Shown one piece after another: positions 21,773 through 33,969 of a DNA stretch of 64,000 bases. Under the pieces are notes generated by a model. That model did not search any database. It saw only the letters and a program-made list of their open reading frames with translations, and was not told where the DNA came from. This stretch comes from Torreya grandis (Eukaryota > Streptophyta > Pinopsida > Cupressales > Taxaceae). The translations under genes and the position numbers were made by a program. The stretch lies in contig JARHVA010002127.1 in assembly GCA_037957365.1 (NCBI GenBank), positions 1,673,001 to 1,737,000 of the forward strand, read 5' to 3'. The first letter of the stretch is position 1; the number at the start of each line of letters is the position of its first letter.

Positions 21773-22225
21773 TTGCTACTATGTCTGGTACACCAAAATT
21801 CAACTCTTTCAAAGTTCGTGGAGTATTACAGGGGCAGAGGGTCACATTTTTTATCGATAGTGGGGCAACCCACAACTTTATAGACTCTGCTATGGTTACC
21901 AAGAAAGGTTTGTAGACAATTGAGCATGAGGGGTTTAATGTCATGGTTGCAGATGGGTATCAAATTTCCTGTATACAAAAGGTCCCTTAGATGAGCATCA
22001 CGATTGGTAACTATACAGTTATTGATGATCTCTATGTGGTAGACTTAGGGGACACCAATGCCATTTTGGGTATTTGGTGGCTACACTCACTTGGGAAGTA
22101 TTCACAAAACTTCTAGACCATGGAATTCAAGTTCAAGGTAGATGGCAGGGAAGTGGTATTTATGGGAATGTCTAATGGAGCACCTAAGGTTGTTTCAGCG
22201 AAACGAATGGAGAGCATTTTCTGAC
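21773..22225 (+). pseudogene. Element B aspartic protease
   Basis: Contains the intact active-site box FFIDSGATHNFID (near 21,850-21,885), then GDTNAILGIWWLHSLGKY (near 22,050-22,100). Stops occur at former Gln codons, for example GL-stop-TIE and VP-stop-MSI. Retroviral-type protease that would cleave the Gag-Pol polyprotein. Confidence 0.85.
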
Positions 22226-22254
22226 ATGGTGATGTTACTTGGGTAGCACAATGC

Positions 22255-23640
22255 GTGATTTCCTCCAAGTCTATGGATAGTAGTCCTAAGCACTACCAGG
22301 ATGATTTGCAAGAGGTATTGCATAGTCACAGTGTAGTCTTCGGTGATATTCCTCCAGGGAGGCCACCTGGCAGAGGATTTGAACATACCATTGAGCTTGA
22401 GGGGGCCAAGCCTGTCATTACTAGCCCCTACCGGCATCCCAAGAAATTTAAGGATGAGATTGAGAAAGCTATCAAGGAGTTGCTGGACATGGGACATATC
22501 AAGCCGAGTTTGAGTCCTTTTGCCTCGTCTGTGGTGTTGGTTAAGAAGGATGGAACTCTTAGAATGTGTATTGATTACCGTGCTTTGAACAAGAAGACAA
22601 TAAAAAATAGGTATTCAATTCGTAGGATCGACAAATTGTTAGATGAGTTACATGTGGTTGTCTTCTTCTCGAAGATAGACCTTAGATCAGGATACCACTA
22701 GATCAGAGTGCGGGACCAAGACATCCATAAGACGGCTTTTAGGTGCCACTATGGGCACTATGAGTTCTTGGTCATGCCATTCGGTTTGACCAATGCTCCC
22801 ACAACATTTCAATCGTACATGAATCACATCTTTAATAAACAGTTGCGGAAATTGTATTTTTTGATGATATATTGTTATACAACAAAACATGGGAGGACCA
22901 CTTGAAGCATCTTGATGAGGTGTTAGGTATCATGGAGGCACAATCATTGTATGCCAAGGCCTCCAAATGTGAGTTCAAGATGGAGGAGATATGGTACTTG
23001 GGTCACATCATCAGTGCACAAGGAGTTTTGGTGCATTAGAAAAAGATACAAGCGATTTTAGATTGGCCACCACCGAGGACACTCACGGAGCTGTGAGGGT
23101 TCTTTGGCCTATGCAACTATTACAAGAGGTTCGTCAAGGGGTTTTCGCAGCTTGGGATACCTCTCATAGACCTCACCAAGAAGGGTGCATTTAGATGGAC
23201 TAGCGAGGCTCAACGAGCCTTTGATAAACTTAAGGAGGCCATGAATACCTTCCTAGTTCTTGCATTGCCGGATTTCATCCATCCCTTTGTGCTGGAATGT
23301 GAAGCATCAGGGGAGGGGATTGGTGCAATGTTGATTCAGAATAGGCATCCCATTGCCTATGAGAGTAGGAAGCTCCGAGATGCTGAAAGTTTGTATTCTA
23401 TATGTGAGAAAGAAATGCTCGCCATCGTGCATGCAATGGCGAAGTTCAGGCAGTATTTGGTTGGTGGACGGTTTGTAGTTAGAACTAATCATAACAGTTT
23501 GAGATACTTCCTGGAGCAGAAAGACTTGAATGAACACCAACAGAAATGGGTTAGCAAAATTCAGGCATATGACTTCGATATTTAGTATGTGAAGGGAAAG
23601 AAGAATATAGTTGCCGATGCTCTATCTAGGAAACCTACCA
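22255..23640 (+). pseudogene. Element B reverse transcriptase and RNase H
   Basis: RT begins with [20 protein letters not shown], then [35 protein letters not shown] and KIDLRSGYH (followed by a stop at 22,699). [13 protein letters not shown] and the intact active-site box FFDDILLY (near 22,860) follow after a frame change. RNase H (23,241-23,640) has LECEASGEGIGAMLIQ, YSICEKEMLAIVHA and IVADALSRKP. Its first catalytic Asp (DASG in the family) is Glu here. Stops at 22,699 and near 23,583 and several shifts inactivate it. Confidence 0.92.
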
Positions 23641-25095
23641 TATGTTCCTTGTCCGAGATCTCAGCGGATTGGAAAGCTCATCTTATAGTTGAGCACTCTA
23701 AGAATGCGTTTGCCTATGAGTCGATGGATGGCAAAATCTAGGATGATAGGTATAAGGTAGTGGATGATATCATCTATTCCAAGGACAAAATATTTTTGGT
23801 TCCAGAATCTAAGTTGAAGGAGCAAACCCTGAGAGCTGTGCATGACATTCCTTTGGCAGGGCATCTAGGGTTTTATAAGACCTACAGGCAGACTAGAGAG
23901 AGGTTCTCCTAGAAGGGCCTCAAAGATGATGTTCTACGCCTTGTTAGTGAGTGCACCACTTGTTAGTAGATCAAGTCGGAGCACACCTTCCCTGCTGGCT
24001 TATTGCAACCCTTGCCCATTCTAGAGCAAAAGTGGGACAGCATATTGATGGACTTCATCAGCGGTCTTCTGAAGGTATAGGGTAGGGATTGCATTTTTGT
24101 AGTGGTTGATCGGTTAACCAAATTTGCACACTTCATGGCTATCTCTTCAGAGTACAGGGCACTTCAAGTGGTAGACTTATTCTTTAGAGAGGTATTCAGG
24201 TTACATGGGTTACCGAAGAATATTGTTAGTGACAAGGATAGCCATTTTCTCAATGTGTTTTGGCAGGAGTTATTTAGATTGTTAGGTACGGAATTGACTC
24301 CAAGCACTAGCTATCACCCTTAGACAGACGAGCAGACATAGATAGTAAATAAGTGGATTTAGGGTTATCTGCACAACTATGTTGCGGGGTAGCAGAGGGC
24401 TTGGGTTAGATGGTTACATTTGGGTAAGTATTGCTATAATACCACCTATCATATGTCCATTGGGATGTCACCTTTCAAAACGTTGTATGGTTATGAGGCT
24501 TATTCATTTATGGATGTGGCATTTGGTGATAGTCAGGCACCCAAGGCTAAGGATTGGATTCAGGGGAATCAGGATATCCTTAAGTCACTTAAGGATAATC
24601 TGCAGCATGCTCAGAACCAACAAAATGTTTATGCGGATAGACACCGGACATAGTGTACTTTTGAGGTTAGAGATTTGGTCTATCTTCACCTTCAACCATA
24701 CAGACAATCCTCTTTGAAGAGGAGTGGTGTTGAGAAGTTGTGACCGTGATTCTATGGCCCGTACAAGATCATTAGGAGATTGGGTGAGGTGGCTTATGAG
24801 CTGGAGCTACCAGAGTGCAGCAGGATTCATAACTTATTTCAAGTTTCATGCTTCAAGAAGGCACTTGGACATCAAGTTACACTTTCAGCAGAGCTTCCAC
24901 CTCTTGATGAAGAGGGCAAGTTGATCTTGGTTCCGGAGGAGGTTTTGGATGTTCGCGAGAGGAAGTTGAGATGCAAAACTATCAAGAAATATCTGGTTAG
25001 ATGGAAGGATATACCTGGGGAAAATGCCACGTGGGAGAACAAACAAATCCTTCAGCGCCCTGATCTGAAATTGCTTGTGTGCAAGCAATTCTAGG
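23641..25095 (+). pseudogene. Element B integrase with C-terminal chromodomain
   Basis: The zinc finger HDIPLAGHLG...SECTTC is followed by the core. MDFISGL carries the first Asp, VSDKDSHFLNVFW the second, and the third acidic residue is lost: the HPQTDGQTE-like motif reads HP-stop-TDEQT-stop. Next come the C-terminal GPY-type motif (FYGPYKIIRRLG, near 24,750) and, at 24,935-25,075, a chromodomain-like end: VPEEVLDVRERKLR, KYLVRWKDIPGENATWE. Chromodomains in this group are thought to steer insertion toward heterochromatin. At least eight stops are present, most of them TAG at former Gln codons. Confidence 0.9.
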
Positions 25096-25105
25096 AAGGG
25101 AGGAC
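25094..25105 (+). other. Polypurine tract of element B
   Basis: GGAAGGGAGGAC immediately before the 3' LTR start TATAATGTCCCC (TGTAATGTCCCC in the 5' copy). Confidence 0.85.
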
Positions 25106-26283
25106 TATAATGTCCCCTTCCAATTGACAGGACAAATGATTTAATGACTTATTTAATTCCTGTAAGTCATTAAATAGATTAAGGGAATTAATTATTGATT
25201 ATTTAATATTATTCTTCCCAAGAAAATATTACAAATAATACTAATTAACTAATTTTTTTTAAAAAAGTGACTAAAGTGGAGTTTTAATATTTAAAAAAGT
25301 CACTTATTATGTTTCCCTCCTAAAGTCAAATTCGAATATTTAATATTTGAGAGGGAAAGATATTTTTAGAAGTTTTGGATGGGAGGACATTTTGAAAATT
25401 CTAGATCATCTTTGGAATTTATATCTCTTCTAATATTGCTGAAAGCTTTCGAGCTTGAGGTTCTGGGGTTTCAGTGGTGAAACGTATCCACTCTAGCTTG
25501 TAGAAATTGATCAAACTATTTGGGCATTGCATGATTTGCTAATATAATGAAGGTGAGTCCTTGGCTAGTCGATGATACCAAGTTCATTTCAGATTAGAGT
25601 GTTCTAGATTGAAAATTGGCTGACTTTTGAGGGTCGATCATTTGCTAAAGGTTCCATTGGCACTTACTTTGACTTGGGCATTTGGATTTATGGAAACCAT
25701 AGCCTTCTAAATTATTAGCACAACCATCTTTTTGTCCTAGAGGAGGCATTCTATTATTTATGTGCCATAGATAAAATCGTGGAGGCTATAGGAGGATGTG
25801 AGCCTTTCTAAAACTCCAACACCATTCATTCTACCTACCATGGACTGTTATGAGGAGAGTGTAGATTTTGTTGGGTGTGGCTTCCTTTTCTTAATCGCTA
25901 CCTTTCTGCTCAGTCGTGTCTTCATTTTGTTGGTCGTTGCTATTCATAAGGTGCAACCATATACCCAAGGATCTTGCCTATTAGCAATTACATATATTGA
26001 ACTGTAATTTGAATGTTTGTTTGTGTTAATAATATTGCCAGTTTGGAGATGAATAGCAAATAAACATAATTTATTACTGTGGTAAATTTATATTTCCTTT
26101 TGATGCAATAAATGAATATATATAACTAAACTATTGCAATCCATGGAGCTGTTCATATGTGGAGTTTAATGCATGCAATAACTATTTAAATATTCCCTGA
26201 AAGCAACTCAGAGCAGCAAGCAAGCCAACCGTTTGACAAAATGCTGCGATTCGAACTATTTATTTTGGGCAAGGGTCTTTACA
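25106..26283 (+). repeat. 3' LTR of element B
   Basis: Aligns end to end with 10,889-12,101. It ends GGGTCTTTACA, followed by the GTGAG duplication. The first dinucleotide is TA instead of TG, one point change from the terminal motif. Confidence 0.9.
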
Positions 26284-26288
26284 GTGAG
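26284..26288. other. Target-site duplication GTGAG, right copy (element B)
   Basis: Identical to 10,884-10,888. Confidence 0.9.
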
Positions 26289-27825
26289 TGGGAGTTGTGG
26301 CAACTTTTTGGAACAAGAAATTGTGAATCTATCTTCCATAGTCACATTGTAACCCTTGCAATATGTGGTTTCTAATGCCATCTTCTTAACCAAGCCTCCA
26401 TCAATGAAGTTATGTCTGGCTCCACTATCAACCAATTTAATCACTCTTTGACCCCTCAATGTGCCTTTTACCCTGAAAGCACGATACTTGGGAGCTCTTG
26501 AAAGAGAAGCAAGTGTGCTACCCAAGTCTTGTGTGTCCTCATGCACATGCTCATCAACACCATTCTCATTTTGCTCTTCATTAGTATCAACAATATCAAA
26601 ATCTGAATTATCATCAATTACCTCAATGTAGTGGACATGTCCTTTGCCCATGCAACAATGGCCTTTGGTCCATGGATCCTTGCAAGTGAAACACAACTCT
26701 TTCCTTCTCAACTCATCTCTAGTATCCTTCATATTGCTGCTATAGGGCAGTGATCTATAAGGTGGCACATATGGTGTAGAAGGCTTCTTTTGTTGCTCAT
26801 TGGGTGGTGCACTAGGCTGCCCACTTTGTGCCCTTGGCTGCCCACTAAAATCAGACCTTGGCTGCCTTGTATTTGCCCCTTTGGTCAGCGAATAGGTGGC
26901 TGCCCTCTTGGCCATTCATGACCCCTGTATGCTGAACATTCTAAATCCAAAGCCTTAGTGATAGCATCTTGCAAAGAAAGAGGGTTAAAAGCCTTAACCA
27001 AACAGCTCAAAGGCTCAATCAAACCCTAAACAAACAAAACAACCAACCTCCTCACACTAACATCCGGTACCATAACTAAAACCTTTTGAAAATCAACAAC
27101 ATACCTCTCAACATCGTGATTTTGCTTTAGTTGTGCCAATTCACGAAAATGTATCTCTAGATCTCTCTTGTCAAATCTCTCCATGATCCTCTTACCAAAC
27201 TCCTCCAAAGTAGTGATGTATTCGTGGCCTTGTGTGATTAAGCCATGAAACCACCACTCATGAGCAATACCCTTCAAATGTAGGTTGACAAACTTGAGAG
27301 CCTCATCCTCAAATATAGGATTAAGTGATAAATATGTCTCCAACCTCTGCAACCATGATTTCACAGGAAGTTTATCAGTACCATCAAAAATAGGAAGAGA
27401 AATATTATTCAACCTTTGTTGCAAATCTCTATGGGGTTGCATATTAGGAACTTTTGGCTTGGATCCTTCATCTCACAATAATCCCGAAAAGACAACAGTG
27501 CTTGTATGTCATAGCTTAGGGCTGCATACTCTTGTTGACGAATATCAAGAGGATCACCCCTTGGTGCCTCCATCTCCACAACTGGTTCCTTCTGCAAAAA
27601 AGTGGCCTTGAAGAATCTATGAGGGGGGTTAATAGAAACCCTCTCATTGCCATTCGAACTATTATCTCCTGAATGGTGATGGCTCTTACTTTCTTGTGTG
27701 GTCTTCAACAACGCTAACATTTGCATACTCAAGGTACGTTGAAGGTCACTCCGGCTCTGTTTGATCAACTCTTGCAAAATCTTCATCTGCTCTAAAAAGA
27801 ACCCCTTAGGCTCTTGATCCTCCAT
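26289..27825 (-). pseudogene. Element A gag and start of protease
   Basis: The likely start is the ATG at 27,825 (MEDQEPKGFFLEQMKILQ), behind the primer site. After a frameshift near 27,460 the capsid shows LPIFDGTDKLPVKSWLQR, FVNLHLKGIAHEWWFHGL and RDLEIHFRELAQLKQ. The 26,256-26,915 frame holds a basic Pro/Gln-rich linker and a knuckle CFTCKDPWTKGHCC with all ligands present. It continues into the protease active site LVDSGARHNFID. The frame runs into the B LTR at 26,283 and resumes at 10,883. These are the structural and processing parts of the A polyprotein, now broken by one or more shifts and by the B insertion. Confidence 0.88.
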
Positions 27826-27909
27826 AGTCATTAACCTTCTCCGATAATACAAGATCTCTTTACCTGCTTGCATCCAACAAACCAAAACTCACAAGTAGAC
27901 AAGATCGGT

Positions 27910-27921
27910 GCTCTGATACCA
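27910..27921 (-). other. Primer-binding site of element A (initiator tRNA-Met type)
   Basis: On the - strand TGGTATCAGAGC, directly beside the 5' LTR. Confidence 0.88.
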
Positions 27922-29327
27922 CTTAATGTCCGCAAATAGGACAATTCAACCAAAGAGGGGGTTCCCCTAAAATCCACAAAATTTTGATTTTTGAAATTAG
28001 TCAAATCAGCAGATCCTAGCTCAAAGATATGCCTAAAAAACATGCAATATAATTCCAAACCTTAGGCACCAATGTGCAAATAATATATAGGTAATTTTCA
28101 GCAATTACCTTGAGCAAATAACACCTCAAAATTATCCAAAATAAGCCACGAATTGAAAATAGAGATTTTATACATTTTTACCCCTTGTATGTAGATGAAA
28201 ATTAGATTTAATCTTGCTGTAAAATATCTGATTTTACACAAAACCATTGTCGAAAATCATGAATAATTTACCAAAAATAACCACACAAATCCAACGCCCT
28301 TTTTGGGACTTCAAAATGATCAAAACCCTCTTTCAACTTAGTTGCCTTAGGTCAAAGTCTGCATATAAAAATCAGAAATATTGTTTGCCCTTCAACTAGG
28401 GTTTTAAATCCCTTGAAACAACAAATCTTCACTTCAATTCAAGTCGCCAAACTTGGGAAAATTCTTCAATAAATATTAGCTATAAATCACAATTTATAAA
28501 GTCAACCCTCATGAAATATGCCCAAAAATATAAATAAATAAATCAGAATTTATTATTTATTTATTTACTTGAAAATACCTTGGAAATCTTGCCCAATCAC
28601 ATAGAAAGTCACCGCCACACTTCAACAATAATTACCAATAAATTCCAACAATGAAACTAAGTCAATTTGATCTCAAATTAGCTTTGAAACCCACACAAAC
28701 AAGTCACCAAGCAAGTCGCCCCACTTTAGGGCAATAATCAAATTCCAACTTTGCAAATGTTGCATCAAAAGACACCGTTTTGTCGATTAATCAGCTCCAA
28801 ATATCGACAAATATTTATTGGGCATACATCCCAATATTTTCTTCAAGCATGAAGAATCAATATCAATTTTCAGCATATCCTTCAAAGGAGAAGTCCACCA
28901 TGTACTTGTACCCTTCAAAGGGGGGCGAACTACCTTGGAAAGGCCAAATACTCTTTCTTAACTCTCCTTGCCGACTTTTAGCATATCTCCTCATTGTCTT
29001 TGATCACTTACAAGCCGACATTCTTTTTTTACCAAAAATAATATTAAATAATTGCCTAAATAATAAACAATAATTAAAACTACTTTTAGGCAATAATTCA
29101 ATAATTATTTCAATTAAATACTTTAGTGGTACAAATCATTTTTATAAAATATTCTATTAATCAACTTATAATTGTCTTATATATGAGCAAATGATTAAAA
29201 TCACTATATGGGCAATTATAATTAATTAATAAAATGAAACCTTAAAATGAATCCTTTAGTCTATGGGGGAGTAGACTAAAGGTCTTCAATAATTGCTCAT
29301 AAATGATGTGAAAATGGGGACATTACA
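27922..29327 (-). repeat. 5' LTR of element A
   Basis: Aligns with 7,771-9,200. Its edge beside the primer site reads CTTAATGTCC where the other copy has TGTAATGTCC. It ends GGGGACATTACA before the ATCCT duplication. Confidence 0.87.
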
Positions 29328-29332
29328 ATCCT
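29328..29332. other. Target-site duplication ATCCT, right copy (element A)
   Basis: Identical to 7,766-7,770. Confidence 0.9.
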
Positions 29333-29790
29333 TTTGAAGTTTTGGCTTTTGATCTTTCTTCTTCAAACTTTTATTTCTATTTTTTGTATATACCTCCAAG
29401 AATTTTTCAAAGATATTAAAAAACATGTATATATCAGCGTTGTTATCATATTTATCAAAAGCAAAAAGTTTGACCTCATCTCTACACACTGCTCTTCCAA
29501 CCATGCCGTCTGAATAGGATCATTCTTTTGCATTCTTCTAAATGAATCTAGGGCTTTATAGCTGATAGAAATCTACTTCATAAGTTGATTCTATTAATAT
29601 CTTGCCTTTTCGTCTAATACTTCTTATATTTGTTTTTCTATTGATATCTTCAAGACAATCCTTAGCTTTTTGTTGCTCTTTTTGTATTCGCATCTACACC
29701 TCTTGGAGAGGATCTATGTATTCTTCGTTTGATAAGAACTTAGGTCGCCAATCTATTGTAAACAACTCAAATCCCATAGCTAGCCAAGAG
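29333..29790 (-). pseudogene. Element D gag-like N-terminal remnant
   Basis: On the - strand, beginning just after a primer site, a broken frame encodes Lys-rich helical sequence (for example IQKEQQKAKDCLEDINRK and FEKFLEVYTKNRNK) up to the A insertion point. I cannot identify a domain. Its place behind an LTR and primer site suggests the start of gag of a third chromovirus-like element. Confidence 0.4.
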
Positions 29791-29792
29791 AT

Positions 29793-29805
29793 GGCTCTGA
29801 TACCA
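29793..29805 (-). other. Primer-binding site of element D
   Basis: On the - strand TGGTATCAGAGCC lies one base after an LTR edge TGTAATGTTC (+ coordinates). Confidence 0.7.
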
Positions 29806-29806
29806 T

Positions 29807-30695
29807 TGTAATGTTCTTTTTAGGGCAAATTTATACAATTTTGGAATTTGTGATAAACCCTTAAAAATAAAATGCAATTTCTAATTTTTTTATCAAACCT
29901 TAACCACAGAAAGATTCAGAATTTTGGAAATACTTATTATAGATCAAAATTCAATATTTAATTGTCACAAACCCTTGCAAAAAATAAGATAAGTACAACC
30001 ATACAAAATACTTCAAAATCTTGATTTTTGAACCAAATATATAGCTAGAAAATATTATAAAAATATTAACTGAAGAAATGTATGCTCAAACAACAAAATC
30101 GTCCTCAAATTGTCCTTAAAATTGCAATTTTAAACCCTCAAAGGAGGTTACTGCCTTAGGAGAGGGCTCCCAACTGGATCGCTGCCTTTGCAAGGGCTGA
30201 TTAGAGCTACGTACCACCCCCACATGCTGCCCAACTGTTGCGATCCATTTGGAAATATACCCTAGACTTAAAATCTGCTAATTCCCATTCAAATATGACC
30301 TTGAATGAAATCACCTGCTGAACATTGAAGGGTTTCATCCTCAATATCTGAATACCAAAGAGGGTTTTCGTCCTCTAGGGCTAGAAGCATAAGCAAGCTG
30401 CTCAAACTTTGAAAATATCAAATAATAGATGAATGATAAATGCTCCCAATGAACCCCTCCATCTTCTTTTATACCTTTTCCCCACTCAAGCTCCAAGTTT
30501 ATTTTAATAATAAAACATATGTTGCCGACATTACTTTTTGGCCACTTAGTTAGACTATTAATTTAATTTTAAGTATTTAAAAATACTTTTTATTTTAATA
30601 ATAATAATATTATTAAGTTGCTTAAAAGATTAGAAATGATTAGGGCCAACTTAAATAATATTATTAATTGTTTTAATCTAGAAAAAATGACATTA
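29807..30695 (-). repeat. LTR of element D
   Basis: Starts TGTAATGTTC beside the primer site, with AT-rich interior runs like those of the A LTR, and appears to end near 30,695 (AATGACATTAC). Just beyond, the - strand reads GATGAAGGGGTTTGAC, which resembles a polypurine tract. The second D LTR was not found to the left of 7,238, so D is a fragment. Confidence 0.5.
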
Positions 30696-31600
30696 CTGTC
30701 AAACCCCTTCATCTTAATTAGGTCAGTTTAAAGAAACAACTAGCTAATTTATGAAAAGCTAAATGTTAAGTGGGCCATAAATCGGACTCTACATACCCAA
30801 ATGCATGTTAATGGTTTAAGGGCATAGCACAGAACCTTGAGTGTAGATACTAGGAAAGAAAAAGACCACGGACAGAATAGTACTAGTGAGAAAGATGAAG
30901 AGAGGACCACATAAAACACAAATAGCCAACCATTTATAGCAATACTCCTTAGCCTAAAGCTTCCCACATTTAATTGGTCTGGAAGTGTGGATTCACCCAG
31001 TCATTTCAACATCTATCAAACTGTTATGGCCCTGGAATGGTTGGTATTTTTACGTGTTATACATACATATTGCCTCTACCATTGCAGGATTTCCTCTTTA
31101 TGCCTTACATTTCTATCATATATGTTTAGGCTGCCTCATCTTCACTGCATACCACACTTGCATTAGACAGTCGATCTGTTTACCGTGCATTTCCATTCTA
31201 ATACAAGCAGCCCAATCAATATGTTAGACAAACATATCCATGCGGACTCTTGGATGTCTGAATGGGCCTCTATTTTTTTAATGAGCTGATCTCTGTGCAA
31301 GAAGACATCTCACGTACTCTACACAGGATAACCTAGTATTCGATGAAACTCTTCAGATAATCTTTTCTCTATTTTCCAAACTCATTTCAAACTATTTTTC
31401 CCTTTTCCTGGTCCACTGCCTTGTTGCAGACATAATATTACTAGTTCGTCATCTTATACAACCACCCATTAATTAGTTGAAATGTTCCTGCCTTATTATT
31501 ATCTTCCTCTGCCTGGGGTATGTCCTGGGAAAACTTGCCTTAAATAAGAAACTCTTGATATTCTTGTATGGGTACCAATATGGAAAGACAGCTATACTAA
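30696..31600. other. No recognisable gene
   Basis: AT-rich with short pyrimidine-rich runs. No long frame carries a motif I recognise. The right part may belong to the LINE that follows. Confidence 0.4.
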
Positions 31601-32780
31601 AAATTAGGCGTTTGAGAAGTTATCAGAAATTCATTCATGTGGTTTGCATTTTGGAAAATGAGAAAAGGGGTGTTAGGTCTCATTGATATTCATGCTCAGT
31701 ATGTAGTGCTGGCAGCAAAATTGATCAGCACATCTCTCTGAGGGAATGCATTTTGGCAGATTATGAATAGACAGATCTAAGTTATTAAGCATGGTATTGG
31801 GATTAGTTAGAAGTTCTCATTGGGGCCTGTTTACAATGTATCTGACTTTTATGTTTAAGGCTCATACTTTACGAAATGACCATTGAAATCTTGTCATATT
31901 AGTCAGGGAATATACAGGACTTTCGTAGTGGATTGGACCTAAGAAGCAGTTTTATTTGGTAGTTTAAAACTTCCGATTGTGCTTTGAGATCAAACCCAGA
32001 CAGGAAGATAAAATCTTTGCCAAAATGAATTTGTTGGTGTGACTAGTGGGATGCAGATAATGATTAGTGGGTTTTCTTAAAAGATATTTCTAGGTGTTTA
32101 GTTCCAAAAATACAAATCTTCTTATCTGGATCTAGTTGAGCCAGGGGATAGATTCAACACTATCTTTAAATGAAACTTTCTCTTGTGTATCGTTGATCCA
32201 TGGCATAGATTCAATACTGTCTTTGTAGTAATGAGACATTTTGGAGGGATCAACTATAGCCAGATGGCAAAGCCATAACTAGATTATCGATTCTATGCAT
32301 AATTGGATCAAGCCGATAACATATAATAACCTTAATTGAGGATAGAAACTGAGGTAGACCGAGATTGGATGTTTTTTAGGAATGGACACCATTTGTACCA
32401 GTCCAGTTCTTGTAAATCTGATCTATTTGGTTGGTTGGTCGCATCAAAATTTGGCCAGCAAGCATGCACTAACTAAACCAACTTTACAAGGTAATCATTG
32501 GGTGAAAATTGGGAAGAAGAAAGACATTAAACACATCTTTTCGGAGTGCAAATTTGCAAGATAGTTTGAGATGATATTTTCCTGAGATTCTAAATTAGTT
32601 TTCTCTGCCAGACTATCTAGAAAATGAGATCTTCAACAGTCCTTTGTTATGTAAATATGTGGCTTGTAGTTCTTGGGCCATCCTCGGGGTTACAGATTTC
32701 TCTTTCATTTGGAAGGTAAGGCATAGAGTGAGGTTTGAAGGTTTGAAAGAGTTTTGTAAAACTATTTTTTATTGATTTAT
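31601..32780 (+). pseudogene. L1-like LINE ORF2, C-terminal remnant
   Basis: From 31,652 the translation reads WKMRKGVLGLIDIHAQYVVL, then AAKLISTSL, which matches the conserved stretch after the reverse transcriptase of plant L1 elements (K.GGLG..D...........K). Further on, GPVYNVSDFYV and, near 32,515-32,565, KKDIKHIFSECKFAR resemble the terminal HIF..C.FA motif of the same ORF. Stops and shifts are frequent. The RT and endonuclease parts are not visible upstream, as expected for a 5'-truncated copy. I see no clear poly-A tail or target duplication. Confidence 0.5.
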
Positions 32781-33960
32781 GTTGTAAGCTTCAACTGCTT
32801 GGTAAACAATAAACATATTTGACTGTTAATGTAGGGGTTCAATTTGAGATGCTTTCTCTCCTTGTTTGGATTGGGAGGGGAAGCAAAGCTCTATATCTCC
32901 TCTCCCCAACCCGATATGATCCAAGTTCACTTTGTTGTGGTCAGAGCCATTTACAGTCTGGAAGTAAGTATCAATAATTTGGGCCAGAAGTTTGGGGAGC
33001 ATGATGGTCAAATCCTTGTATTGGGAGAATGCATCACAAAATTGACAACCTACATGAAAAGGAAAAATGATTGTGTTAACCAATTAATGGAAAATTGTGA
33101 CTATCAACAGTAGAAAATATTCTCTTGTATGATCCAATTAAAAGACTGGTTGGTGAAGCCATGTAGGAAAATATGGAGCTTCAGCATGCATGTCAGAAAC
33201 AGGCAACACAGGTTGGAAGTTATAAATGTATGCAGGCATAGGCTACAGATTGGCAAGTCCCAGTGTTCAAACCCACTGCCAGACAGACTACCCCAGCCAA
33301 TCGGTCACATTCTGAACCCATGATCCCAAACAGGAGGGTCCTCTTGAAAGTACCCCGCTAATAGCTTCCTTTTCTAAAAAGTGCTTTCTTGGTAAGTGCT
33401 CAATGTTTCACTATGAAAGTCTCCGAAAAATGTATTAAAAAAAGAAGTGGTTCCATGGGGATGGAGAAAAACAGTATTTGTCTTTGTATTAAGAGCAATT
33501 ACTATATGATAAGGTGTACATATAATAGTCTGGAGTTCTTTGGTTTCTTAATAGTGTTGGTGTTGGTCTGTGTCTTGGTGGGAACTTTTGCTGTTAAAGA
33601 TCATAGAGTATTTGGGCAAAATGTTGTAGTGGCTGATATTTGACAGTCCACTATTCTGATTTTTTGATGGTCCTCGCATCTTTTAATACATATATTTTGA
33701 CTGTTAGAAAGAAGAAGAAAAAGGATGTCTAGGTTTTTTTGTAAAAAAGAGTGCCCTTGTGCTCTTCTATTTGAGATTGCATCCTCGTATAGATATTTTT
33801 AGTCTTCTTCCAATAGATCTATTTCATTGTGTTTCTTTTGTACTGCTATGCAATGTACTTGTGCGTTTATGCTACCTTTAATTGCTTTTTGTAAGAATAT
33901 GTTATTGCTATGCAAAATCTTACTAGTTATTTATTTCTAAATTGCAAGCATCTTTTCTTG
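32781..33960. other. No recognisable gene
   Basis: Opposed open frames of 85-89 codons at 32,826-33,113 show no domain. The sequence near 33,270 (GTGTTCAAACCC) resembles a pol III B box, but I could not find a matching A box. From 33,660 to 33,969 it looks intron-like (T-rich, ending in a possible acceptor site). Confidence 0.35.
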
Positions 33961-33969
33961 TAACAACAG

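Larger units (their letters stand above)
10889..26283 (+). mobile_element. Element B: Ty3/gypsy chromovirus, interrupted by element C
   Basis: The layout is complete on the + strand: LTR, initiator-Met primer site, gag, protease, RT, RNase H, integrase, chromodomain, polypurine tract, LTR, and a perfect GTGAG duplication. Without element C and one CATTG copy it is about 7.2 kb. Element C interrupts gag exactly between LDGI and AHEWW. About twenty stops and several frameshifts make it inactive. It sits inside element A in opposite orientation. Confidence 0.93.
7771..29327 (-). mobile_element. Element A: Ty3/gypsy chromovirus, interrupted by element B
   Basis: Both LTRs, the primer site, the polypurine tract and a perfect 5-bp target duplication (ATCCT) are visible. 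The element reads on the - strand: gag and protease at 27,825-26,289, then (after a 15.4-kb insertion of B) the rest of protease, reverse transcriptase and RNase H at 10,883-9,215. Without B and one GTGAG copy it would be about 6.2 kb. Integrase and chromodomain are absent: the RNase H end is followed almost at once by the terminal codons and the polypurine tract. It is therefore an internally deleted and dead copy. Confidence 0.9.

Noticed and set aside
33230..33320. SINE with B box GTGTTCAAACCC
   Set aside because: No A box at the right distance, no poly-A or target duplication seen.
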